Shown here in pieces: positions 50,604 through 62,450 of a stretch of 64,000 nt of DNA. Position 1 is the stretch's first letter. Each line of letters starts with the position of its first letter. This DNA comes from Fratercula arctica (lineage: Eukaryota; Chordata; Aves; Charadriiformes; Alcidae). The stretch is taken from assembly GCA_947846985.1 (NCBI GenBank), contig CANTUZ010000011.1, positions 29,383,589 through 29,447,588 of the forward strand. The letters are read 5' to 3'. The position numbers were made by a program, and so were the translations under genes. The notes below the pieces were generated by a model, which ran no database searches, was not told where the DNA came from, and worked only from the letters and a program-made list of their open reading frames with translations.

Positions 50604-53600
50604 TGAGGGGAAGAGGAGATTAAACAATATTCCTGTTATAAAATCTGCTGCATGCTATATGTATTAAAAATAGGGAACTGTGCAAGGTTGCTCACTGCAA
50701 ATGCCTTCAATTCCTAGACTTGAATACCTATAAAGCCCCATTAATGCTGAACAGAGAAAATTCTGTCTTTGCTAAGAAGCTATCAGCTGTGAGTTTAATG
50801 GTCTTCCATGCAACAGAAAACATTACTGGAAATAACTTTCGATTCATGACTTTAGAAGCTACTTCAATGCTAAATTCCTGCTTTTTTCTTGGCCTTATGT
50901 TAAGTTCCTGGAAGTTTCTTGAAGGTTTGGATTGTTTCCCGATTTGGCTTTTCCTGGTTGACTGTTTTGCTATAATTTTTAAGGTTTTACATTCAAGAGG
51001 CAGGAAATACATGAGCCTACAGACTTTCAGAAACATTTTTTTCTGTAAGTACCTAAACTAAATGACTGGAAAGCCCTCTTCAAACTCCAGACAAAACTGA
51101 AGTGCCAAAGTGGAACAGTTGTTTGGCCCACTCCTCCTTGTCAGTTCTATTAAACACATGGTGATTGACTCATTTTTTTTTTTATATGAAAGCAGGAAAT
51201 GAGAACATAAATACAGTCTTTTTTTAAAATTGTTTTTTCAGGTAGTTTTATACTGGTGGAACTTCTGCCTTGGGAGCAATCTGGCTCCGGCACAAATATT
51301 CACAGCTTTGTCTTGAAGTAGAGAAGCTGCACTTTGCTGCATTTTCTTACCTTTTGTACCTCATGTAGATGTAATCAGGGGATAAGGCTAATTAGATATG
51401 AAGAGACAGCTTTCATGAATATGACATTAGGTTGAGAATTAGCTGGGACATCTGCGGTCTTAAACCTGGCTGTGGATAAGTAAACCCTTCTTTCCTGCCC
51501 TCTGTCTTAACTCCCAGCCAGTTTATACAAAGAGACTCCTTACCTTGCTTGGGTATGTTTAGGATTCATTAAAGTTTTTGCTATAAAAGCAAGTGTTCAT
51601 TGATCTGCCTCCTGAGGCACTAGGTAAAGTGTCAGTAGACAAACTCTGTGTTTTCTTTACAGATATCTGAGTGATTGTTTCCTTCTGTTTTTCTCTGGCA
51701 AATTGTCAGTGCGGGGCAATTTATTTTTATTTAATTTTTTTTTAAACTTTCATTTGGTCTTTCTGGCTGATGTCTGCCAACAATGATACTATGAAGAACG
51801 TGTGAAGATGTTGAGATTCTATTGGGAATACAGAAATGTGAGATGAGTGCTCAGAAACACTTGGGGTTTGCTTGCTTTTTAGGAAGTAAATCATTTCTCC
51901 ACTATATTTTCCCCTCTCTTGTTTGGAAGGTTCATTTTCAGCAAAAATTGGAAATGTATTATTTCAGTGCTTAGAGAGATGATTCATGATTCTCCCACTC
52001 CCTGTTTCCAGGACTCACTTGCAGGTACAGTTCCAGGATTACTTATTCCCCAACTGATACATTTTTTGTTTTTTTTGTTTTGGTTTGGTTTTTTGCTGTT
52101 GACCACACCTGTGATGAGTGGCTCAGCTCATTATTGCCTCGGGCAGTCCAATCCTTCTGTGCATGTTTGAGACTAGAATCTGCAGTTTTCAGCATATACC
52201 GTAAGGATTTTCTCCAGAAAATTCCCTTCTTTAATACTCTGCTGAGAAAGCCAATTTCTAGCCATCTGTGAATCAGTTAGCTGATGCTCATCTCTTCCCC
52301 GCTCCACAGCATTTTAATAAAACATGGGACATAGAAATCATGTTATCTGTGCAACTGATTATGACAGTAAGTTTGGAACTTGTAATTAAACATTGATCCA
52401 TAATTAATAGCTGGCTATTGATCTTATTTTAACTAGATAACGCAGCAGTTGTAGGCACGAAACTAAGAGAAGTTAAGACTGACTATTGTGAAAAATTCCT
52501 TAATAGTGGAGGTATCCTGTGCTGTTGAATAGGTGCTGTTGAAGTCTCTGTTGCATGAATGATAGTTAAATCAGATTGTAAACTGTACGCTGAAGCCCTC
52601 CTTTAATATGTTAATGGAATAAGAAAATAAGAACCCAAGACTGGTGGTGTTTGAGTTTCACTTTTTCTGGTTTGTTTGTTTAAATGGTGCTGCTTTTGTT
52701 GAGCAGATTTACCCGTGAGCTTTTTTCTTCCTGGTCTCTTTCTGCTTGCTCATAGGTTTCCTAAACTACCAGCGTCTGTATCTCAAAATTGAATTACGTT
52801 TGTTTTATTTCTGTGGTGATCTGATAGCATATAAACTTAGAATCCAAAATCGTAAAGCTCTAGGCACTATACCTGTTGGGCATGGAAGTGGGTTGGGCTG
52901 TTTCACTCAGAGTGTTTCATTTAAGAAAAGCACTTTTTAAATATTTTGTGAGTGATACATAATTATTCTTTTGGGTTTATTTACCTTGCACACTGGTAGT
53001 ACTGGGTGGCTGATCAATTTCAGTCCACTGTGGTTGTCTTTAATTTGTGCAGTAGCGCTTTATCGATTGGCCCTAGAGAGCAAAGTAGTTTGCCTCTTAT
53101 CGTTTGTATCTTTATATAATTAATGATTTGGATTTTACTTTTGTGCTTTTCATAATAAAAAGGAATAGATTCGTGTTGTTTACAAGTGAAGGACCAAAGG
53201 TTAGGTGCATGTCCTTATCAGCTAAATTAGTTTGTACAAGAGGTGTTATAAACGTTGCAACTTTGCAGAGTGCTTTCTGCATTTGTAGAGTGAACATGTG
53301 ACTCTTTATAAAAAGTGCCTGGGTATTCTAAGTTACTAAATCTGGCAGTTTGTCTTAAGGAAGGTGGAACAGACGAAATACCTTGCAGATTCAGCAGGCA
53401 GTAATTCAGTCTGGAACAAAAGGGTTGGTTTGTTTTTTGCTTTTTTTTTTTTAATGAGTAAACTGTAAGTGGAAGAGTTTTATTTGTCTGAAAACGGATA
53501 GATATTTTGAGAGCATCAGTAGCAGCAACTTTAAACACCGCTTCATACAGTGTGCATTTAGAATACTTCTGGAGCAATAAGCAAGCTCATGAGAACAATA

Positions 53601-54439
53601 ACTGGGAAAGATGAAAAATGGCAAGGTATTATGGGAGTAGATAGACTCTGAGGAATATAAGCAATGAGCAATAGTCTCAATTTGTGTCAGGAGGTGAGAG
53701 AATCACTCTTACTGTAGTTACTTTACCTTTGACATCTAACTCTCGTCCACTAAAGTTCTTTGCGAGATGCAGAAGTTTTGTAGGAATTGCCAGGATTGGA
53801 GAATTAAGGGAGATTTTTGATCATGTTTGGTAGGTTTGTCTGCTTATCCAAGACTTTTGACTAGAAAATATGAGCTGCAAATTAAAAACCAGACACAAAT
53901 TACTAGCAGAATATTTCATCGTTTTTTTGAGATCTTTCTCTGAGGGATCCATGGACAAAAGAATAGTTAAATTTGACATCTGCTAATTTACTGGCAGCCA
54001 AGAAAGCAGTTACTCCCCTGGGGGGAGGAAAGTTGCTTGTACACAATATTGATATAAAAGTGTCTGGGAAATTCCAGTTATGGGAAAGATTATGTGTGCA
54101 AATTATTGATAACAATGACAGGTAAAGGTAAAAGATACAAATAGGTATTTATGAAAATTAGAGATGAAAGGGCTATTAAAAACAACAGAAAACTTTTTTA
54201 TTGTCAACAGATTATTTGCTTGGTTTTTTAAGGTCTGAAGATGGCATGAGAAATTTACTTTCCCTTAAATTTTCTAGCTTCAACTCTGCCATGCCAAACA
54301 CATTGGAGACAGTGAATCTATTTAATTGAATTCTTTCATGCAGAGTTTCAGTCTGGATTTGTTTTTTGGTTAAATGGCTCAGATTAGAATAGTCTAAAGT
54401 AATGCCATAAATTTTGGCAATAGAGGAGCTGATGTTTAG

Positions 54440-55030
54440 AGCTTTCTTTAAACATGATATGAAATGTTGCGTGACAGAGCAGCTGGAATGTGTGGAGCTC
54501 TATCTAGGGAGGGGTGGTGACCCAGCCTATGGGTCAGGATTAGTGGGCAGACCACCATTATTAACAGTGTTAAGCATGTAACAGTGTTAATAGTGTAATA
54601 AAGTGTTAATGCAGTGTTAATAACAGTGTACACATCTGCTACAGGCAGCTTGATCAGCAAGAATCAGATGAAGCTTCAGACAGCTGGAGGAAGCCTCGTG
54701 TTGGCAGGCCCTGGTTCTCATGGGGGACTTCACTCACTGGAGTATCTTCTGGAATGACACTGCATCAGGGCACAAATAATCAAGTAATCTAGGAGGTTTG
54801 TGGAGAGCCTTGATAACAACTTTCTAGTGTAGATGACTGAGGAGCTGTCAATGGGAGACACTACTGGACCTCACGCGTACAAACAAGGAAGAACTGGTTA
54901 GGGATGTGAAGATCAGGAGAGCCTGGATTTATGAAGGGGAAAGGTTTGGCTGAATGCTTCTTTGGTGAGGTGACTGGCTTTGTAGTTGAGGGAAAAGCAT
55001 TGCATGTTATTTGCTTTGCTGGATACAGTA
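54440..55030 (+). mobile_element. CR1 LINE, internally deleted ORF2 fragment (endonuclease joined to reverse transcriptase)
   Basis: Plus orientation. From about 54,700 the translation includes LVLMGDFTHW and, after two stops, LLDLTRTNKEELVRDVK. These correspond to the CR1 ORF2 endonuclease motifs, recalled as 'LVLMGDFNHP' and 'LLDLVLTNKEGLVGDVK'. From about 54,928 the sequence jumps to a segment translating as GFMKGK...FFGEVTGFV, which corresponds to the CR1 reverse-transcriptase block 'GFMKGKSCLTNLIAF.DEVTGWV'. In a full element several hundred bases separate these blocks, so this copy carries a deletion. Upstream, 54,560-54,630 contains an expanded run of AACAGTGTTAA-like units inside the CR1 sequence. 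In-frame stops make the copy dead. Confidence 0.82.
54558..54628. repeat. Short tandem expansion of AACAGTGTTAA-like units inside CR1
   Basis: AACAGTGTTAA or close variants (GTAACAGTGTTAATA, AAAGTGTTAATG, CAGTGTTAATAACAGTG) recur about five times over 70 bp. They replace what in other CR1 copies is a short G-rich segment before 'GTCTGCTACAGGC'. This indicates a slippage expansion after insertion. Confidence 0.75.
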
Positions 55031-58000
55031 TGGACTGTAATAAGGTACTAGGAACAAGGCTGGGAATATTCCCAGTTTCCTAAATCAGTGAAGTATTGCC
55101 GTCATCCTTTGGGCTTGGAAGTTCTGTTCCATTGGATTAAACTCCTTTTCCTTTGTCTCCCTCCACATAGTCAGGCCATATGTTTTAATAAGTTTATCGG
55201 TGCGATTCAAAACCATGCATACACCGACACAAGTATTTTTAAGACTACATTTAATTTACCTGTGATCTATGTTATGGCTATTATATGTTTGGGGTTCAGG
55301 AGCTGCGCTGATCTTTTCATGTTGGGCATCAATCAAGGGTAGGAAAACCCTGGTGCATAACCTGTCTATCTGGGATTTTTTCCATCTCCTCTCAGTACTT
55401 CTTTGTATGGTGCTAATGGAGAGGTTCTTTTGGTCAGTCCATTTTCAAAATCTAGTTGCCCAATAGTTTATCTGAAGTCAGGAAAACATGGCTGACAGAA
55501 GTGTCATTCTGGGGAAGTGAGGAGTTTCAAGTTCTTTGCAGTCTTGCAGCCTGTTACAGATTATGGATTGTAATGTCCAGTCATTTTTTAGTATTTTTTT
55601 TCACTAATGCAGAGATATCTTGTCCCACATCATGTTGCTAGCATCTGTTAAGAGTGAAATAAAATGAGATTTTATGATTAAAAAGCAAAATACATGTTTT
55701 TAAGTCCTGGCCTCAGTAATACGTTTTATTCATTTGAATGTCCAGTAACAGAGATAATCTGAAAACCCATCCATCATATCCAGTTGTCTAGGATATTTTT
55801 TTAGACCTTTCCTATAAGCAGGGGGAGATTTGAGGTGGGGATGGGATGTCTCGCATGGTGTTTGTCACAGGGGAGCCCAGGGCTGTGAGGAGCTCTTGGG
55901 AGTTTCTGACCCTGCAGAGTTGGCACTTCTTGGCTTGTGCGGGAGGTTGGCTGGGGTGTTTCTGGCTGGTGACAGATTGGATTTCTGCCGGCAGCTGAAC
56001 AGTTTGTTCATTACTTTGCTGTTTCTTATGAGCAGCCATTTTGGGTCAGCATTGGCTTTGCTGGTGACCTCTGTTGCTTAGTGCCTGATTAATGTTATCA
56101 GCTGGCAGGTAGGCAGTGTTTTTAGAGAGCTACTCGATGAACATGCTCCTGATGAAGGATTGCTCTCCCCTACCCCTTTGCTCGCTGATTGGCTTTTACT
56201 GTACACCCAGCTTCCACATGTCTATAAGTCTCAATCATTCCAAATGGCCGAGCACATGCAGTGAACGTGCCTACGTTTCCAGGAAGCAAAAAAGCAGAGA
56301 TTACTTTGTTTTAGGGATGACTTGAAATAGTTTTTCATTTGCCTGGGAAGTTTGATCAGTGGTGTTAGTAATGTAGAAATACACTTTAAGGTCAGAGTCT
56401 TTGATGATGAAGAGATGATGCAGCTCGTAGCGTTCTAGGCTTGCTTTGAGATTTGAAAATGACAGCAGGGTGAATTTCCAGTGTGAATAATGGAGAAATA
56501 CTAATAAAGAAACGACCTGCAAAGGAAGGAAAAATGTTCATAACTTTTAGCTTCCTATTAAAAGTATCCTTTCATCAATGATTCTGTGGCAGTTTCTGGT
56601 TTCTCCCCAACTCTGCCTAAGCAGCCAGAAGACAGTCTTCCTCTCTTACGTTTGTTTTTTTGAGGTTGCTTCATGTCAGTCTAAGTCAAATGGTCTTAAT
56701 TAAACCCAAGATTTATTAACAGTAAAAGATGGGAAGCATTCAGATTTAAACAAAAATTGTGTACAAGTCGGTTTTTTGGTATTTCCAGGATAGAAATGGT
56801 TACAGTCCATTCTGCACTAGTTTGGTAAACCAGCTATGACTTAGGCATGCTGTAGAACTATTTCTGTAGATACTTTACTATAGTTCTTTATATACTGCTG
56901 TGGGCATTTGCATCTTTATTGCTTGGGAGTGCTATGCTCCTTAGTGCTCAAAGTCATAATATTCTGTGATGACATAATTAGGGAGCATGGAAATTATCAT
57001 GATTTGACTTCAAGTATTAAAGAGCCTGTGATAAAAAACTGATTATGTTTTGTATTTACTTCTCTGTGGTGAGAAGTGGAGCTCAAATTCTCTAAATTGG
57101 CATTTTATTGTTGCTTTTCTTAAAATATCAGAGACTCCTAACACTTGAAACAGTGTTCTTCCAGGATATGGTAGGCGAGAAAAACTTCTTTGATAGATAT
57201 CATTACTTAAGTCAGGAATTCAGAAACATTTCTGATCAACCCATTGACCATGCTTTGAGTTTCCTAACAATTCAGGAAGCTTAATTAGGATTAAGTGTAC
57301 AAAATATTCACAGTGGGGATACTCTGAAAAGCATGCTCTTTATATCTCATGGTTGGTGGTAAAATATTTATAGAATTATTTTGTCCTGGCTATATTTAAT
57401 AGTTAAAGCATTTGTTCATAGTTGCATAAAAGTATAATTTAAATCTTGTAAAAAAATTAGGAATGCAAAACACTTCATAAGATGAGAGCAAAAATATTAA
57501 ATTTCCCCTCAAGATATTTAAAATAAAAGAATATTTCTGATTTATGTGGAGAAGATAGCTCATTTCACTTTTTGAATAGGTGGTGTGTATCACCAACAAT
57601 CTTCTTTCATTTGCAAAGCAAGGGAAAATATTGCGGTATTTTCTGCAAGTGATTATGCAGTTGTGTATGGCAGTGAGTTTATTTGCATCAGATACTTCAA
57701 AGCCCTTACTTTTTAGGTTGGGAAAGTATGCTTTTCCTAAAGCTTTGAAGCTTTAAATAAGCAAATGAACATAACCTGAGTAAAATAAATTACTAATGCA
57801 AAGCAGTGCTACTGGTGGCGAGCACATTGACAAAAGCAGAAATTAAATCTGTGAATTCATACTCTTGTTTCCTTTACCCAAGCAAAGGCTCTGAAAATTG
57901 GTTCCAGAAGTATAAAACTTCTGTAGACATGCTTGCTTCTTGGGCACATGTGGATGTACAATAACTATTTTAAATGCTGTTTTATTCTGCTGAAGTTTGG

Positions 58001-59050
58001 TTAAAGAATGTAAGAAAAATAAATGTTTTGCAAATGTTTTCTGAAGTGGGGAGGGCATGTTCCCTACCTAGTGCAAAGCTGTTTGCCCCTTTGAGTGCAC
58101 TAGCAGCCTTGTGTTTGGGCAGGCTGCTTTATTTTGTTGACATCCTGTTTGTTCTGTGACCTTAGGCTTGTTGTTCAAACCAGAAAGCTTTCATGTAATC
58201 TCGGAGAATGAGGAGCCTGCCATGTTTCAGCTGGGTTTTTCACAAGTTGTTAATGTTCACTGCTCAGGTGAACTTTAGTGGGATTTGAGTATACTCAGCT
58301 CTGCTCAGTCAGCGTTTAAATGCTAAACAGAATGCATCAGAGAACTTGTCAGGGTCAAAAGTGTGCTGTCACTTAATTTGCAGCAATTTCTGTTTTGGTG
58401 TTTGCATGTAAATGGAAGCCTTGATACTCCCCTGGGTGGAGGTGCAGGATGCAGAGTGTCAGGGATTTGGCTTTGTCCTCCTTAATTTGGAGGTCAATCT
58501 GTAGCAGCCTGACTGAAGCAACTGCTGAACAATTGGCTAGCAAGGTATGGGAAATGGAATAGTGAGGTCAGGGTCTTACTGTCCAAGAGGACGTTCTTTC
58601 CACCGCCTCCTCTTTTACTTTTGAGGACTGAGTCCTCACACCGCAGACATCCAGAAAGATCATCCAGGTGGTAGCTGCTAGGATCTGCCTTGTAGCGTGC
58701 AAGGATGTGGGCTGAGATTCTGGTTTTCTGAGATAAGGAGAATAAGGATGATAGAAGGAGCTCAAGTCTGACCCTGTGCATGTTCCTGGTAGTTTACAAT
58801 GGAGCTTAGTGGGTGGGAGAGTGTATTTACAGAATAGCTGTCAAAATCCCTGTGTGTAAGCAAGGTGTAAATAAGTCTATAAAGTATAATCATTACTGGA
58901 GACTTTAAATCTGCAATGACTGAAGGACTTGCTTCAAGTTCATTCTTGTCTCTGCTTCCTTGCATGGGAAGTAAACAGAAGGATAAATCAGAAAGCTGAG
59001 TTTATAAATGTGATTTAAAGGCACATTGGAACAGAATTGTGTAGTTTCTC

Positions 59051-59069
59051 TTTTTTTTTTTTTTTTTTT
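59051..59069. repeat. T19 homopolymer
   Basis: Nineteen T residues followed by CTTTCCCC. A long pyrimidine tract on the sense strand of the inferred intron. The next AG is not followed by an exon-like frame. Confidence 0.85.
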
Positions 59070-61516
59070 CTTTCCCCTTGAGCTAATGACCCAAATGAGT
59101 TCGGCAGTGTAGGAACATCACACCACGCTGCATCATTTCCAGGGGAGTGCAGAGGTTAAGCTTGGGATCAATCAGTTTGCAATCAGACTGATTATAAAAG
59201 GACAAGGAGTAGTACAAGATAGAATCAAAAGAACACAGTAGGACAGAGAGGTGTAGAGACAGAAATTTGGGAACCCTTGAAGTAAAAAGGTGTCCTGCAG
59301 TTGACAGCTGGCAGGAACATTCAGGAGGACTGTTAAGAGAGGCATTAGGGTTTTCTTAAAATAGCAGTTCAGAGTTTTCAGCTCCACTTCCACCCTTAGT
59401 ACATTTACTAAGAGACTGGCAAAGCTCAAATAATCCTTACCATTTTCTCTGCAATACTGTGAAATACCCAAGACGTAACTGAGATGCTTCTAAAGCTTTG
59501 TGTTTTTCGTATGCATATTGCTATGACTTATTTAAAAGGGAAAGGTTTCTGAATAGATATGTTCCATTTTTTAAGTCCAATCTATATGGCTTTGTAAATC
59601 TAAGCTTGAGTTGTGAATAATACGTGAATGAGTTTGGTGCTGTCTTCTACTTTTGTGACATTTTTTAAAGCACAGCAAAATTATACTGTTTTGTGTTGGA
59701 GGCACTGTGGAAAGATTGAGAAGGTGGGTTTTAATGAAAGAGATAAATAAATCAAAGAAAGCCTTGACAGCATCCAGCCACTTCAGAACCAATGGATATA
59801 TTCCTGATGTTCCTCTTTCCTATCCGAGATTCCACCATTGAGAGAGGAAAGAAAATGCTGAACCAAAAATAAAGAGTGATTTTGAAGTAGTATTATTACA
59901 CATTTCCCATTGATAAATATGTCATTACAGTTAAATATTTGTTTAGTGGCAGGGAATGTTGGTTTAGAGGTGGAAGAGGTCAATCCTCAAGAGTATTTTA
60001 CATAGTTATTAATGAACTAATTTTGAGGTAGTGGGTAGGTAATTTAATGTTCAGTCCCCCCAGTCATGATGACATTTGAGTTTTAATCTGAAAATCTTAA
60101 AAAGCTCTCATAGAGCCACATATTTTTAGATTCAATTACCTTGCAAATTTGATGGTTCAGCTAGTAAGCGAGTTTTGGGAAGGCTCATCCACTTCGGTGA
60201 GGAAATCGAGGGAGAGTAAGGGAGTTTGATTTATGACTTTAGTTTGGGTCAAATCCAGTAGGTTTATTTCTTTTAAATCATTCACTCTTCCAGGTTAATT
60301 TTAACATTCAGGGTAGGCTGTTCAGGTTGAGGCCGAAACTGTTCTTTTTCTAAATGGTTTCTGCAGGATCTTGCTACTTTGAACTGTCCTGTATTACACA
60401 TAAATATGAGACCTTCTTACTCTAACTAAAAGCACACTCTGCCGCAGTCTCTTGTGTCCAACTCTGTATTTTCTCCTTCAAAAGCAGAAGCCTGGCTTAT
60501 ATGGCCATATCATGTAGAGAGTGTTTTATAGGTGTTTATTTGATATCAATTGTTGTTTATTTCTACAATATTACTGAAATAAAACTCCATTGGCAAGACC
60601 TGAAATTTGAATGAGAAAGTAATATTGTTTCTCATTTAAATTGTGTATGAATAAATGATTACAAATTGACAGATATTGCTTGTAGTGATTCTTTTCTTGA
60701 GTGAAAAAACAATTTCTATTTCCTTCTTAATTTAGGAACTTAAAATTCTTAAGAAATAAAAAGAGAAAGTACATGCAGCCCCAACACAAGCAAAGAGAAG
60801 TTATGAGTTGAAAGTTTAATACCTGCTTTCGTTTTCAAGGCCATGTTGCACTGCACTAAATCTGCAGATGGACAGTCTTTTACTGTCCTTCCTGTGGATA
60901 GGTTAAAATTTATTAGTAACAACAACAACAAAAACATGCAATAGGTGGTTGTGTGGAAAAAGCAATGTACCACATTCTTCTGTGTCCCTAATCCGAATCC
61001 TTCAACCTCTGCACTGGTGAGCTCCGTAGAGCTGGTCTATCATCTCCGACACTGTTCCTGTTAGAGCAGATGGATGTGAACAGATGCCCCATTCAGCATG
61101 TGCCTCTGCCAGGGTTTATAAAGCGCTGCCACCTGTATGCCAGATGGGCACCTTCTCTCACCTGTGTTCAGCAGGGTCACAATCCCGGGCTGTAAATTCT
61201 GAATCTTGGGCTGTAAATTCCCATGCACATAGATGTAAAGTTTGCTGCTGCAGCAATAGGTTTTTAGGTCTTTACAGTTCTGAAAACTTGTGTCTTCTTC
61301 AGAGAGCTCATCCTGCGGATTTGCTCGCTACCAGGCTTTTATTATTGCTTTAAATTGTGTACAATAAGTTCTGGTTTAATTTGTTTTGAAACAATTCAGC
61401 CATACTTTATAATGCCTTATGAAACTCATCAATACTGCCTGTATATCTGTCTAATAAGAGTTCAGTAAATGAGCATAATCGTTAAACAAATTCATGTTCT
61501 GTTAGTAATTGGTGAC

Positions 61517-61593
61517 TGCCTGTTTCTCAACAGGTAAGTGATGTCAACTGGCATTTATTAGTTTTTAGCATGCTTTGTTATCTACAGGTAGGT
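61517..61593 (+). other. Paired acceptor/donor motifs: candidate recursive-splice exon or 54-nt cassette exon
   Basis: TGCCTGTTTCTCAACAG|GTAAGT gives a polypyrimidine tract and AG (61,532-61,533) abutting a perfect donor (61,534-61,539). Fifty-four bases later TGTTATCTACAG|GTAGGT gives a second donor at 61,588, itself also preceded by an acceptor-like AG. The segment 61,534-61,587 is a multiple of three and has no stop in phase 0, the phase left by exon 1. It would encode 18 residues (VSDVNWHL...CYLQ). A possible branch point (GTGAC) lies about 18 nt upstream of the first AG. Vertebrate recursive-splice sites have this layout: an acceptor followed by a reconstituted donor and a short exon ending in a second donor. 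Function is inferred, and chance occurrence is possible. Confidence 0.45.
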
Positions 61594-62149
61594 AATCTGT
61601 AGTTTATATTCTTGCTTTATTATGTTGCATTAGAATAATCACTACTGCCTGGTGATGGAAGAGAAGGTAGTTTCTTTTAACCAAAAAGGATGAGATGACT
61701 AAATATACCTCTTTTAGCTTTTCAGTTAAAATAGCTTCCTTGTTTAAAATTGACATGTTACTAGTTCAAGAAAGCTCTTTTATTTCTTTAATGTTTGTCA
61801 CCATCTTGATGTTCCCTGCTGTGATACGCTGTGATTCCTGCCTTCCTATCTCTGTTTTGCAGTGGCTCCTATTAAAAGAACCTTTTCCTTGAACTGTATG
61901 AAAGTCTTCAGGGGAAGACTTAACTAAGCACTTGTTTTGACTGCATGAACTAGAATTAAAATGGTGACACAAACACTTAATATAGTAATAAAAAAAAAAT
62001 AAAAATCCTTTGACTGTTTCAAACTGTAGACTTCTGAACTGTAGCTCTTCTGGAGTGTTACTGTCCTCTATAGTGAGATGCAGTGAATTTGCGTAATTGC
62101 TTCAGAAGGAAATGTGCAGTTGAGTCGTTAGCATGTAGTTTCATGTTGT

Positions 62150-62450
62150 CGTCCCCAGGCTCGTTTTGTGACGGGCAGCGTGGTCTAGGGTCTCTGCTGC
62201 CCCGGGGTGGGGGCAGGCTGCTGTCAGAAGGGGTGGTCCTGCCCCCACCACTGCATTGCTGGGGTGTCTCTTGCACTGGCTCTCATCCTCACCTGGTCCC
62301 GTGGTGGATTGGGTCATGGAGTCAAGTTGGCAACAAAAGCAGCAGGCTAGCTCCATTTCAGGCTTGGGGGACACGAGGGTGGGCACAGGAGCGAGCAGCC
62401 GGGGAGCCGTAGTGGCAGCTTGCCTCTGGGTCATCTGAGCAGAAATGGGA
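62150..62450 (+). other. GC-rich patch within the intron
   Basis: About 300 bp with markedly higher GC than its surroundings and several CG dinucleotides (for example GTCGTCCC, GTGACGGGCAGCGTGG, GAGCGAGCAGCCGGGGAGCC). No start, splice site or domain was recognised. It may be an intronic enhancer, an alternative promoter or simply a GC-rich stretch. The frames of 109-115 codons on the two strands look like chance. Confidence 0.4.

Noticed and set aside
52746..52940. 60-codon frame after an acceptor-like site near 52,754 as exon 2
   Set aside because: The open frame is in a phase incompatible with the phase-0 end of exon 1. The other two phases stop quickly and no recognised protein matches.
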